Below, piece by piece: positions 37,536-46,467 of a DNA stretch of 64,000 nt. Under the pieces are notes generated by a model that did no database searches, was not told the DNA's origin, and worked only from the letters and a program-made list of their open reading frames with translations. This DNA is from Acetatifactor sp. (GTDB taxonomy: Bacteria; Bacillota; Clostridia; Lachnospirales; Lachnospiraceae), in the NCBI GenBank assembly GCA_022511425.1, contig JAFLRO010000001.1:1-64000 (forward strand), in the 5' to 3' direction. A program made the position numbers and the translations under genes. The first letter of the stretch is position 1. Each line of letters begins with the position of its first letter.

Positions 37536-39842
37536 ATGGAAATTTCAAAAAAAGTGGAACTTTTGGCTCCTGCGGGCAATCTTCAGGCCTTTTACGGAGC
37601 TGTCAACGCTGGAGCGAATGCTGTTTATTTGGGCGGTTCAAAATTTGGAGCCAGAGCTTATGCGGAAAACTTAACAGAGGAAGAACTTGTGGCCTGTATC
37701 CGATATGGCCGCCTTTTTGGAGTGAAAGTATATCTGACAGTGAATACACTACTGAAGGAGCAGGAAATTCAAGACCTGCCCGGATATCTTGAACCTTTTT
37801 ACCGGGCAGGACTGGCTGGAGTCATTGTACAGGATATAGGAGCGCTCACAATAATCCGAGAATCTTTTCCTTGTTTAGAGCTCCATGCCAGCACCCAGAT
37901 GACTCTGTGTGCAAGCTACGGTCCTGAGCTTTTAAAAACAATGGGTGTCAATCGGATTGTACCGGCCAGGGAATTGAGTTTACAGGAACTGATTGACATA
38001 AAGCGCCGAACGGGTATGGAACTGGAGACATTTATTCACGGGGCAATGTGCTATTGTTACTCCGGTCAGTGCCTTTTCAGCAGCATTTTGGGCGGCCGAA
38101 GCGGCAACCGGGGAAGATGTGCCCAGCCCTGTCGTCTGCCGTACATAGTGAACAGCAGAAAGAAAGGAGCTCAGTGTTATCCATTAAGCCTGAAGGATAT
38201 GTGTACCATTGATTGTATTCCGGATCTGATTGAGGCAGGGATAGACTCATTTAAAATTGAAGGAAGGATGAAAAAGCCTGAGTACGCTGCAGGCGTCACT
38301 GCGATTTACCGGAAATACATAGATTTGTACTATGAACTCAGGCAGAATTTAGGAGCTGAGAAAGCCGCAGAAATCTATCAGGTAGTTCCGGAAGACAGGA
38401 AAGCCTTGAAAACACTGTATGTAAGAAGTCAGCTTCAGGACGGCTATTATTTTAGACGAAACGGCCGGGAGATGATAACTCTTGCAAATCCTGCCTACAG
38501 TGAAACGAAAGATGAATTGCTGGAAAAGATCAACGGAGAGTATTTACAGAATCGGCGGCGACTGGCTGTGAAAGTAGAGGCTGAATTTCTCGTCGGAAAG
38601 CCTGCATCGGTTTCACTTAGCTGCAAAGAAACAGTGGGAAAAGCCACGGGGGAACTGGTACAACCGTCTAGAAATCAGCCTGTGACAGAGGAAGATTTGC
38701 GTCGTCAGCTCGGAAAGCTGGGAGACACTCCATTTGAGGCCTCCGAAATGCAGATATTGTTAGAGGAAAATGCTTTTTATCCTCTGAAACAAATGAACGA
38801 ACTGCGAAGAAAATCTGCGGAAGCACTTGAACAGGAACTAATAAAAGCAAGAGAGTGTAAAAAATCTGAGGTACAGCAGAAAATATGGTCTGCAAGCAAT
38901 CGACCTGCTCAGTCAATAAAATGCATTAAAAATAGACCGATTCAGTCAACCGCCTATTCAATATCCGTTGCTGCCATGGAACAGCTGAGGGTTCTGGCAG
39001 AATTTCAGACAGATAAGAAAAGTGAGCAGAAACTTGCTCTTCAGCATGTCTACGTGAACAGCGATTTGCTGATTGAAAGATATAACGAGTGCCTGGCTCT
39101 TATGAAACAGATCAATACAGCAGGAGCAGATGTAACGGCAGAAAAAAATGTAACGTCAGGAACAGAATTACTTGCAGCCCTGCCATATGTTATGAGGCAG
39201 TCAGATTTGGCTTACATGGAAAAAATCTGGTCATTGGCAGAGAAGGGTGAAATAGACGGATTTTTAGTTCGATCTTTGGATGAATTAGGATTTCTTCTTA
39301 ATAGGGAGCAGAAAAGCAAAAAAGGGGTAAAGATACGGACTGATGCTGGTGTTTATATTTGGAATCTGTCTACAGCCCAAAGCCTTTCAGTGCTAACAGA
39401 CGGTTTTTGTATTCCCTATGAGTTGAATGCCCATGAACAGCGCAAACTCATTGAAAATTCCTCATCAGAGGACGGACATTTTTTATCATGGGAGAAAATC
39501 ATTTATGGCAGGATTCCCATGATGATTACTGCAAATTGTGTGCAAAAGACTACGGATATATGCATTAAGGACGGACAGGGCGTTTTATGGATGAAAGACC
39601 GCTATCAGACGGACTTTCCCGTGCTTCGTAACTGTGCCCACTGTGTCAATATCATATACAACAGCGTTCCCCTGGCGCTATTTGGGGAACAGAACCGTGT
39701 CAACGGGATTGATGTCCTGCGGCTGGATTTTACCATAGAGACTGAACAGGAGGTTGTTCAGGTCTTGAGGGCATGTATGGATGGTCTCAGCCTGAAACGG
39801 GGCACTTACACTACAGGACATGAGAAGCGCGGTGTGGATTAG
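37536..39842 (+). CDS. U32 family peptidase with DUF3656-type C-terminus
   Basis: 768 residues from ATG 37536. The N-terminal U32 domain has VELLAPAGNLQAFYGAVNAGANAVYLGG and the family signature ETFIHGAMCYCYSGQCLFSS, then GRCAQPCRLPY; the Cys are likely iron-sulphur ligands. Some U32 members (RlhA, TrhP) modify 23S rRNA or tRNA by hydroxylation rather than act as proteases, so 'peptidase' may be a misnomer. The long C-terminal part, about 390-768, matches the usual layout of the larger Bacillota members. The ribosome site is weak (ATAAGGTATTTCAT). Confidence 0.88.
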   Translation: MEISKKVELLAPAGNLQAFYGAVNAGANAVYLGGSKFGARAYAENLTEEELVACIRYGRLFGVKVYLTVNTLLKEQEIQDLPGYLEPFYRAGLAGVIVQDIGALTIIRESFPCLELHASTQMTLCASYGPELLKTMGVNRIVPARELSLQELIDIKRRTGMELETFIHGAMCYCYSGQCLFSSILGGRSGNRGRCAQPCRLPYIVNSRKKGAQCYPLSLKDMCTIDCIPDLIEAGIDSFKIEGRMKKPEYAAGVTAIYRKYIDLYYELRQNLGAEKAAEIYQVVPEDRKALKTLYVRSQLQDGYYFRRNGREMITLANPAYSETKDELLEKINGEYLQNRRRLAVKVEAEFLVGKPASVSLSCKETVGKATGELVQPSRNQPVTEEDLRRQLGKLGDTPFEASEMQILLEENAFYPLKQMNELRRKSAEALEQELIKARECKKSEVQQKIWSASNRPAQSIKCIKNRPIQSTAYSISVAAMEQLRVLAEFQTDKKSEQKLALQHVYVNSDLLIERYNECLALMKQINTAGADVTAEKNVTSGTELLAALPYVMRQSDLAYMEKIWSLAEKGEIDGFLVRSLDELGFLLNREQKSKKGVKIRTDAGVYIWNLSTAQSLSVLTDGFCIPYELNAHEQRKLIENSSSEDGHFLSWEKIIYGRIPMMITANCVQKTTDICIKDGQGVLWMKDRYQTDFPVLRNCAHCVNIIYNSVPLALFGEQNRVNGIDVLRLDFTIETEQEVVQVLRACMDGLSLKRGTYTTGHEKRGVD

Positions 39843-39856
39843 TGAGGATAAGATAG

Positions 39857-41233
39857 ATGCAGTATTATATCACCGAATTATCAAAATATGGGATTGCCGC
39901 AGCAATGATATTATTTACCATTGTGAGCATACTTGGACTCTTTTTGAAAGAAAGCAGACAGAGGACGCTCTATGTATGGCAGTGTGTACTGATGTTTCTG
40001 GTACAACTCTTATGTTTTCTGAATCTGGCGATTATCAGCGGTAAGTTGGAATATGTGTTCTTTTATGTATTTGTCCAGATTTTTCTATTGGTAATGGCTA
40101 TTATGGTGCCCATGATCTATGAGGATGTGAACAGACCGTTACTTGGCGGCATGAGCATGTTGATGGGAGTGGGCTTATGTATTGTGTCAAGGCTTAATTT
40201 CAACCGGGCGATCAGACAGTATATTATCGCGTTGATTTCTCTGATTTTTGCGCTGCTCATACCGTATCTGTTTTCGAGGATTCGGTTTTTTAAGAAACTG
40301 ACATGGGTTTACGGTCTTCTTGGGATCGCTATGCTCAGTGTTGTGCTGATATTGGGAGAGATTACTTACGGCTCCAAACTTTCCTTTACGGTTTCCTTTG
40401 ATATTGCTCAAGTGACTTTTCAGCCCTCTGAATTTGTGAAGATTCTGTTCATTTTTTTCCTTGCCGGAGCCCTGTGGGAGGATGTCTCGTTTGTAAGAGT
40501 TGCAATAACTGCCGTGATTGCCGGCATGCATGTGATGATACTGGTGCTCTCCAGGGATTTAGGCAGTGCGGTGATCTTTTTTATAGGTTATATTTTTATT
40601 GTGTTTATAGCAACAAGAAACTATCTATATCTGATGTTCGGAGCAGTGGGGGGATGTGCTGCATCCTGGGCTGCCTATCAGCTGTTCGCCCATGTCAGGA
40701 CAAGGGTATTGGCATGGCAGGATCCCTGGACTTATATAGACAATCAAGGTTATGCTATCACCCAGTCATTGTTTGCCATCGGAAGTGGAAGCTGGTTTGG
40801 CATGGGACTCATGCAGGGGAATCCGGATGATATACCGTATGTGATGGAAGATTTCATTTTTTCCTCTATCTGTGAGGAACTGGGGGTCATATTTGGCATT
40901 TGTGTCGTGCTGGTTACAATGGGAATGTTTCTGATGATGATGCAGATCGCTTTGAAGATTCATGACCATTTTTACCGGATTATTGTATATGGGGTGGGCG
41001 TTATGTATATTTTCCAGATTTTTCTCACCGTGGGTGGTGGTATCAAGCTGATTCCACTTACAGGTGTGACTCTGCCCTTTATCAGCTACGGCGGCAGTTC
41101 TGTAATGGTATCCATGATCATGTTCTTTATTGTTCAGGGAATTTATATCCGGCTAAAACAGGAGGGAACAAGGCATAATGACAGTAAGAAGCAAAAATCA
41201 AAAGTCTCAAAAACAGGGAAGCAAAACCGATAG
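39857..41233 (+). CDS. FtsW/RodA/SpoVE family peptidoglycan polymerase
   Basis: 458 residues with about ten or more helices and a basic tail. SEDS glycosyltransferase that polymerises lipid II at the outer face of the membrane. Hallmarks: QPSEFVKILFIFFLAG, LSRDLGSAVIFFIGY and LPFISYGGSSVM near the end. GTGAGGATAAGATAG precedes the ATG. The last 56 bp overlap the PBP gene that follows, the classic polymerase plus transpeptidase pair. FtsW, RodA and SpoVE cannot be told apart with certainty here. Confidence 0.9.
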   Translation: MQYYITELSKYGIAAAMILFTIVSILGLFLKESRQRTLYVWQCVLMFLVQLLCFLNLAIISGKLEYVFFYVFVQIFLLVMAIMVPMIYEDVNRPLLGGMSMLMGVGLCIVSRLNFNRAIRQYIIALISLIFALLIPYLFSRIRFFKKLTWVYGLLGIAMLSVVLILGEITYGSKLSFTVSFDIAQVTFQPSEFVKILFIFFLAGALWEDVSFVRVAITAVIAGMHVMILVLSRDLGSAVIFFIGYIFIVFIATRNYLYLMFGAVGGCAASWAAYQLFAHVRTRVLAWQDPWTYIDNQGYAITQSLFAIGSGSWFGMGLMQGNPDDIPYVMEDFIFSSICEELGVIFGICVVLVTMGMFLMMMQIALKIHDHFYRIIVYGVGVMYIFQIFLTVGGGIKLIPLTGVTLPFISYGGSSVMVSMIMFFIVQGIYIRLKQEGTRHNDSKKQKSKVSKTGKQNR

Positions 41234-42644
41234 CTGCGAACCGATTTGGATAAGCAGCGCTCTTTTTGTATTCATTTTTTCTGTTTTGATTGGCTATCTG
41301 GCATATTTTACAGCCACCGGTCAGCAGGATATGATCAACAACAGCTACAATTCCCGACAGGAACTTTTGCTTTCTCAAAACTACCGCGGCACCATCTACT
41401 CAAGGGACGGTGATATTTTGGCAGAGACGGTGCTTGACGCTGCTCAGAATGAGACAAGAACTTATCCCTATGGCAGCCTTTTTTCTCATGTAATAGGGTA
41501 TTCCACACATGGAAGGACAGGAGTGGAGGCCCTGGCAAATTATTATCTTATCAATACCAATATACCGTTAAGCGGCAAGGTAGCCAACGATATGGCAGGT
41601 GTAAAAAATCCCGGTGATAATGTGTATACTACACTGGATGTTGAACTTCAGGAGACAGCCGACAGTCTATTAGGGATTTACAAGGGGGCTGTCATTGTGT
41701 CAGAAGTACAGACCGGCAAGGTGCTGGCTATGGTGTCACACCCGGATTTTGACCCCAATGAGATTGCAGATATCTGGGATACCCTGCTTAAAGATTCGGA
41801 GAGTTCCATACTGGTAAACCGGGCAACCCAGGGTTTGTATCCGCCCGGTTCCACTTTTAAGATCGTGACTGCATTAGAATACATTCGGCAGAATCCGGAA
41901 ACCTACGATCAGTACTCCTTTAACTGCCCCGGGTTTTACAGCTATGGAGGAAGTCGCATCAACTGTTATCATGGGAGTAATCATGGCAATGTAAATTTCA
42001 TGAGTTCCTTTGCCAAATCCTGCAACGCATCCTTTGCCAACATTGGCATGAGTCTGGACAGGGATAAATTGCAGGACACTTTGGACGAGCTCCTGTTTGG
42101 CAGAGAACTTCCCGTAACAATTCGTTACGCGGAAAGTAGCGTGCATATTTCGGAGAATATCTCGGACAATGAAATGATGCAGACGTCTATCGGTCAGGGT
42201 AAAACGCTGATCACGCCCATTCACCTGCACCTGATCACAAGCGCTATCGCAAATGACGGAATTCTTATGAAACCCATCTTTATGGAGCGGGTGGAAAATG
42301 ACGGGGGAAGCGTGATTAAAGCATTCAAGCCCCAAACTTACGGTAGGCTTATGAGTGAAAATGAAGCTGCTATACTCAGGGAGATGATGACGGCAGTTGT
42401 TGAGAAAGGAACGGCTTCGAAGCTTAGCGGACGGGATTACACTGCAGCCGGAAAGACAGGCTCTGCAGAGTACAACAATATGAATGACGACAGCCATGCC
42501 TGGTTCACAGGGTTTGCCCCGGCGGAAGCTCCTGAAGTCTGTGTAACTATCATTGTTGAGGGGGCCGGCAGCGGAGGCGATTATGCAGTCCCCATGGCAA
42601 GAAGATTATTTGACTGTTATTTTAAAGAAAAAACTGAAGATTAA
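41178..42644 (+). CDS. Penicillin-binding protein, class B transpeptidase
   Basis: 488 residues. One TM helix (about 22-44), a short dimerisation region (about 55-150) and the transpeptidase domain (about 155-485). Active Ser in GSTFK (about S224), SxN-type motif in KSCNASF, and KTG in AAGKTGSAEY. It cross-links glycan made by the FtsW/RodA protein encoded in overlap upstream. AGGAGGGAACAAGGCATA precedes the ATG. It lacks a PASTA domain and is shorter than a canonical PBP2, like PbpA-type proteins of Clostridia. Confidence 0.9.
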   Translation: MTVRSKNQKSQKQGSKTDSCEPIWISSALFVFIFSVLIGYLAYFTATGQQDMINNSYNSRQELLLSQNYRGTIYSRDGDILAETVLDAAQNETRTYPYGSLFSHVIGYSTHGRTGVEALANYYLINTNIPLSGKVANDMAGVKNPGDNVYTTLDVELQETADSLLGIYKGAVIVSEVQTGKVLAMVSHPDFDPNEIADIWDTLLKDSESSILVNRATQGLYPPGSTFKIVTALEYIRQNPETYDQYSFNCPGFYSYGGSRINCYHGSNHGNVNFMSSFAKSCNASFANIGMSLDRDKLQDTLDELLFGRELPVTIRYAESSVHISENISDNEMMQTSIGQGKTLITPIHLHLITSAIANDGILMKPIFMERVENDGGSVIKAFKPQTYGRLMSENEAAILREMMTAVVEKGTASKLSGRDYTAAGKTGSAEYNNMNDDSHAWFTGFAPAEAPEVCVTIIVEGAGSGGDYAVPMARRLFDCYFKEKTED

Positions 42645-42654
42645 TAATTTTCCT

Positions 42655-42683
42655 TGCGTATCTTGTCCAATTAAGCTATACTG
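42655..42683 (+). promoter_or_regulatory. Promoter of the Nudix gene
   Basis: TTGCGT, 17 bp, TATACT, 42 bp before the Nudix start. Confidence 0.55.
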
Positions 42684-42724
42684 TTCCTAGTTGTTCTTTT
42701 TCACACCAGTCAGGAGGAATTGCA

Positions 42725-43177
42725 ATGATAGAAGCAACAAGCTGTGGTGGTGTGGTAATATTTCGTGGAAAGATTCTGCTTTTGTACAAAAATATAAAAA
42801 ACAAGTACGAAGGATGGGTCTTGCCGAAGGGCACGGTAGAACAGGACGAGGACTACAAAGACACCGCGCTGCGTGAGGTGCTGGAGGAATCCGGCGCGAA
42901 GGCTACTATTATCAAGTACATCGGAAAAAGCGAATACAGCTTTGTTGTTCCCGAGGACACCGTAAATAAGGAAGTTCACTGGTACCTGATGATGGCAGAC
43001 AGTTATTACAGCAAACCACAAAGAGAAGAATTTTTTATGGATTCAGGGTATTACAAGTACCACGAGGCATATCACCTGTTGAAATTTAATAATGAAAAAC
43101 AGATATTGGAAAAAGCCTACGAGGAATACCAGGAATTAAAGAAAAGCAATTTATGGGGAAGCCGGAAGTACTACTAA
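42725..43177 (+). CDS. Nudix hydrolase
   Basis: 150 residues. The Nudix box matches the consensus fully (Gx5Ex7REUxEExGU) with G in GTVEQDED and REVLEESGA. N-terminal ATSCGGVVIFRGKILLLYK is typical of the Ap4A-type or diverse NDP-X branch. It would remove nucleoside-diphosphate-linked waste; the substrate is unknown. CAGGAGGAATTGCA precedes the ATG. The stop codon lies in the loop of the following terminator. Confidence 0.9.
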   Translation: MIEATSCGGVVIFRGKILLLYKNIKNKYEGWVLPKGTVEQDEDYKDTALREVLEESGAKATIIKYIGKSEYSFVVPEDTVNKEVHWYLMMADSYYSKPQREEFFMDSGYYKYHEAYHLLKFNNEKQILEKAYEEYQELKKSNLWGSRKYY

Positions 43178-43193
43178 AGTACTCCCGGCTTTT
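43160..43193. terminator. Bidirectional terminator between Nudix and HD-GYP genes
   Basis: AGCCGG-A-AGTACT and AGTACT-C-CCGGCT around ACTAA, then TTTT on the plus strand. It lies between convergent genes and includes the Nudix stop. Confidence 0.8.
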
Positions 43194-43197
43194 CATC

Positions 43198-44250
43198 TTA
43201 CATCATCTTAACAATTTCAAGCTCCGGATGTTCTCTCAGATCAAGTGTTTCTTGTTTTGCGTTCTTAAGAACGGGACGGGAGAGCTTTGTGGCATGAATA
43301 TGGGATACTTCCCAAACTGAATCGTCATTCAGGCAGACGGAAGATCCAATTTGGGCATCAGCAATATGTATCATCAACGGAATTAGTAATTCCTTGTCAT
43401 ATTGGGCTACATTCTTTTCAAAATTGCCCATGATCTGCAATGGGGTGAGAGCATTTCTATGAGGTCTGGGGGAAGCCATGGCGATATAAGTATCGATAAT
43501 AGCAATGTAACGGGCAAAAATGCTAATTTCATCACCCTTTGCATGTTTGGGGTAGCCGCTGCCATCCATACGCTCGTGATGCATAAGAACAGCATCCTGA
43601 ATATGACTGGAAAGCCCGGTATTTCCCAGCATGGCCCAGCCGATAGAAGGATGCTTTTTCACTACATCGAATTCCTCCTGGGATAATTTACCCGGCCTCC
43701 AAAGTACATCGTAGGGAAGTTTGAGCTTACCGATATCATAATAGAATCCAGATAGAATAAGCTCTTCCCGGTCTTCCTCCGACATAGCAGTCCATTCGGC
43801 GAACACACCGGCCAAAAGCGCAGAGTTCAGAGAATGATTAAAGGTCAGTTCATCCTCATTGGGCATAAGGTTATAAAGGTAGTCCAACAGAATGGCACCG
43901 TTTGAATAGGTTGATCGCAGGTCACTGTAAATCTCCATAAGCGCCTGTGCCGGAATCTGCTTTCCGGAAGTAGCAAAATCCATCATCAATTTTTTGTATT
44001 TGTAAAGATTCTGGGCATGCTTTTGTTCAAAAATTTTAAAATCATGAGAATATCTAAGCCTTTCGTAATGTGTGGTGGCAAAGTCCACGTCCTCCATTAC
44101 AGTAACAATCATGATATTATAGCGCTTAAGTCTCTCAATGTTGGCCTGAGATAAAACAGTACCTTCGCTGAAAAGAATCTTTTCCTGCCATCGCACATCC
44201 TCCCCAAGTGTCATACCTGGTTTTAATTCCATTCTGGCAACAGCTTTCAT
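43198..44250 (-). CDS. HD-GYP domain protein with changed HD doublet
   Basis: 350 residues. An N-terminal region (1-60) with PGMTLGEDV, as in many HD-GYP proteins, precedes a phosphohydrolase-like domain (about 135-300). The GYP part is intact (HHERMDGSGYP, about 224-234). The HD doublet reads YD in FYYDIGKL (171-172) instead of HD, losing one metal ligand; another conserved block is DTYIAMASPRPHR. Standard members degrade cyclic di-GMP; this one may have altered metal use or be a binding protein. GGGGAGGTTGCAAGCAA precedes the ATG on the minus strand. Confidence 0.85.
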   Translation of the reverse strand: MKAVARMELKPGMTLGEDVRWQEKILFSEGTVLSQANIERLKRYNIMIVTVMEDVDFATTHYERLRYSHDFKIFEQKHAQNLYKYKKLMMDFATSGKQIPAQALMEIYSDLRSTYSNGAILLDYLYNLMPNEDELTFNHSLNSALLAGVFAEWTAMSEEDREELILSGFYYDIGKLKLPYDVLWRPGKLSQEEFDVVKKHPSIGWAMLGNTGLSSHIQDAVLMHHERMDGSGYPKHAKGDEISIFARYIAIIDTYIAMASPRPHRNALTPLQIMGNFEKNVAQYDKELLIPLMIHIADAQIGSSVCLNDDSVWEVSHIHATKLSRPVLKNAKQETLDLREHPELEIVKMM

Positions 44251-44317
44251 TTGCTTGCAACCTCCCCTTCTGAAACATAATCATATTGCATGATTAGAAA
44301 TTTTCCCCACATACATA

Positions 44318-44345
44318 AGTATAAAAGATTTTGTCGAATTGTCAA
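44318..44345 (-). promoter_or_regulatory. Promoter of the HD-GYP gene
   Basis: On the minus strand: TTGACA, 16 bp, TATACT. It is back to back with the plus-strand promoter at 44371. Confidence 0.65.
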
Positions 44346-44370
44346 CTATCATCCGCTCAACAGTTTTTTG

Positions 44371-44399
44371 GTTACAAATTGAAATTAATATGATATACT
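44371..44399 (+). promoter_or_regulatory. Promoter of the ytfI/ytfJ-type operon
   Basis: GTTACA, 17 bp, TATACT, about 50 bp before the 107-residue ORF. Confidence 0.5.
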
Positions 44400-44450
44400 T
44401 ATTCAGACAGGAAATAATCCATACCGTGATGCGGAGGCTTCAGAGTACCT

Positions 44451-44774
44451 ATGGCAATTTTGCTAGAGTATCATCCAAAGCTGTATCTGGGCGATAGTAT
44501 CAGCGAAAAAAAACTGGATAGGATTAAGAAAAAGTTGGAGAACAAGCCCCTGACCACGGGCGTTTTTCTGATTACCATGTCACGGAATTCCTATGATCAG
44601 CTGGATATCTTTTCAGCCAGGCTGCTGGTGCAGAGATATTACGCAAAAAATCCGCCCTATGTGGTAGGAATTGCAGGAAACTATGAGGAAGCGGTTGAAA
44701 TGGTGGAACAGCTTGTTCAAGAATGTCTGAAAGCCCGGGGGGACTGTGCGCTGAAGGAGTACTTGCGATGTTAG
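44451..44774 (+). CDS. Conserved-looking hypothetical protein of 107 residues
   Basis: Soluble, charged, probably alpha/beta (VFLITMSRNSYDQLDIFSA and YVVGIAGNYEEAVEMVEQLV). No known motif or membrane segment. It overlaps the DUF2953 gene by 7 bp and heads the cluster leading to ytfJ, so it may take part in sporulation or cell-envelope work. GCGGAGG lies about 16 bp upstream of the ATG. The tight coupling supports it as a real gene. Confidence 0.7.
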   Translation: MAILLEYHPKLYLGDSISEKKLDRIKKKLENKPLTTGVFLITMSRNSYDQLDIFSARLLVQRYYAKNPPYVVGIAGNYEEAVEMVEQLVQECLKARGDCALKEYLRC

Positions 44775-45733
44775 ACGTGATTTTACAGATATTGTCCGTC
44801 CTGGGCATCATATTGCTGGTTCTCCTTGCTGTGCTTATAACAGTGTTACTGCTGGTGCTTTTTTTCCCTGTTTTGTACCGTGTGCGGGGCAGGAAAGATA
44901 CGGAACATATTGAGCTTGCTGCCAGAGCAGACTGGCTTTTTGGACTGCTGAGACTGCGGTATGCCTATCCTGAACCGGGAAAACTAACTGTAAAGGTATT
45001 GTGGATTACAATCTTTGACAGTTCAAGAAGAGAAGAAAGTGAAGAGAGAGAAGAAAAAGAAGGGAAAGAAGGGAAAGAAGAAAGAGAAGAAAATAAAGAA
45101 GAGGAATCAAAAGAGACTCCGACGGTAGTGACATCTTCGGAAATCGCTGATACGGAAGAAGAACCGGTGCCAAAAACCTTTGAACAAACAGAAGGAAAAC
45201 AGAACGAAAAAGAAACGGATGACCAGGATTCGAAAGCCATTGATGAGTCAAAACAAAAAAAATTTATAAAGATTTCCGAAAAAATTGCAAAGTTAAAGTA
45301 CACAATCTTGACCATATATGATAAAATAAAAAAGATGTGGCAAAATATATCCTATTACATGGAACTTTTGAATGATAAAGACACGAAACTGCTTCTTTCG
45401 CACGCAAAGATCAGGCTCTGTAAGATCATAAAAAGTATACGCCCAAGAAGATTAGAAGCTGATATAGTTTTTGGGACAGGAGCGCCGGATACCACAGGAT
45501 ATGCTTACGGTGTGTATGGTATGTTAATGCCGTTTCTTGGTTCGTATGTGGTAGTGACGCCGGATTTTCAGCAGGCGGTGCTGGAGGGAAACTTTCAGGC
45601 ATCAGGTCATGTTACTCTTGCCGTGCTGTTATGGCAGGCGATAAGAATAGCCATGGATAAAAAACTTTGGCAGCTTTTGAATAAACTAAAACGACAAGGT
45701 ACAACGCAGGATAAGAAAGCAGAAGATAGTTAA
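44768..45733 (+). CDS. DUF2953 domain protein (YtfI-like)
   Basis: 321 residues from ATG 44768 (GAAGGAGTACTTGCG before it). One N-terminal TM helix (about 3-32), then a stretch of very acidic and Lys-rich sequence (about 90-170; EEREEKEGKEGKEEREE) and a C-terminal domain with IRLCKIIKSIRPRRLEADIVFGTGAPDTTGYAYGVY, typical of DUF2953. In Bacillus the YtfI gene stands before ytfJ as here. The role is unknown, with a likely link to sporulation. The charged repeat looks like slippage-expanded linker. Confidence 0.83.
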   Translation: MLDVILQILSVLGIILLVLLAVLITVLLLVLFFPVLYRVRGRKDTEHIELAARADWLFGLLRLRYAYPEPGKLTVKVLWITIFDSSRREESEEREEKEGKEGKEEREENKEEESKETPTVVTSSEIADTEEEPVPKTFEQTEGKQNEKETDDQDSKAIDESKQKKFIKISEKIAKLKYTILTIYDKIKKMWQNISYYMELLNDKDTKLLLSHAKIRLCKIIKSIRPRRLEADIVFGTGAPDTTGYAYGVYGMLMPFLGSYVVVTPDFQQAVLEGNFQASGHVTLAVLLWQAIRIAMDKKLWQLLNKLKRQGTTQDKKAEDS

Positions 45734-45787
45734 GGACATAGACATTAATAAATGTGAGTCGCTTGAATGCGGCAGATTGGAGGAGAT

Positions 45788-46207
45788 ATGGCAGACAGGG
45801 AAAACCAGTTTCAGGGCGTGGTAGAGGCACTTCTTCAGGGCATGGATACCGTGCTTTCTACAAAGACTGTAGTTGGTCAGGCAACACAGGTGGGAGATAC
45901 CATAATTTTGCCTCTGGTTGATGTGAGCTTTGGTGTTGGAGCAGGTGCTGGTTCAAACGGAGAAAAGCATTCCTCATCAGGCGCGGGAGGTTTGGGCGGC
46001 AAGATGACCCCCAGCGCCGTGATCGTCATAAAAGACGGTTACACAAAGCTTGTAAATATAAAGAATCAGGATGCAGTAACCAAGGTTCTGGATATGATTC
46101 CGGATCTAGTGGATAAATTTACAAAACCAAAGAGCAAGGACGAGATGTCCGACGATGAAGTGGTTGACATTGCATTTCCTGAGAATACGGAAAAATCAGG
46201 AAAATGA
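45788..46207 (+). CDS. ytfJ: GerW family sporulation protein (YtfJ-like)
   Basis: 139 residues from ATG 45788 (GGAGGAGAT before it). Typical features are VGQATQVGDTIILPLVDVSFGVGAG, a Gly/Ser-rich insert and GGLGGKMTPSAVIVIKDG. Members are made in the forespore and are needed for normal germination in Bacillus. It follows the DUF2953 gene, the conserved pairing. It supports the view that the host forms endospores. Confidence 0.92.
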   Translation: MADRENQFQGVVEALLQGMDTVLSTKTVVGQATQVGDTIILPLVDVSFGVGAGAGSNGEKHSSSGAGGLGGKMTPSAVIVIKDGYTKLVNIKNQDAVTKVLDMIPDLVDKFTKPKSKDEMSDDEVVDIAFPENTEKSGK

Positions 46208-46265
46208 TTCAAAAAAGAGTGATTGTTTGCATATATTGAGAGTAAGATAAGTCTTTCAGGGTGTT

Positions 46266-46406
46266 ATGAAAAAGATTATAGGACTCGCCTGCTTTTTTAT
46301 AGCGATTGGCATGCTGATCATGCTGATTACCCACAATCGTCTGGTGGGCCTGATTATCATTGCTCTGTTATTATTTTTGGGATATAATTGTTTTTGCAGC
46401 GACTAG
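46266..46406 (+). CDS. Small membrane protein of 46 residues
   Basis: Too short for the ORF track. MKKIIGLACFFIAIGMLIML, a polar turn THNR, then LVGLIIIALLLFLGYN make two helices that form a hairpin in the membrane. TTTCAGGGTGTT before the ATG holds a weak ribosome site. It lies 58 bp after ytfJ and 61 bp before the next gene, in the same direction. Similar short two-helix proteins behind YtfJ are familiar in Clostridia, but the function is not known. Confidence 0.65.
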   Translation: MKKIIGLACFFIAIGMLIMLITHNRLVGLIIIALLLFLGYNCFCSD

Positions 46407-46467
46407 CGTGGAATTATTTCCGCGCATTTTGTGGCGTTTTAGACAGATGATCGGAAGGTTGATTCAA

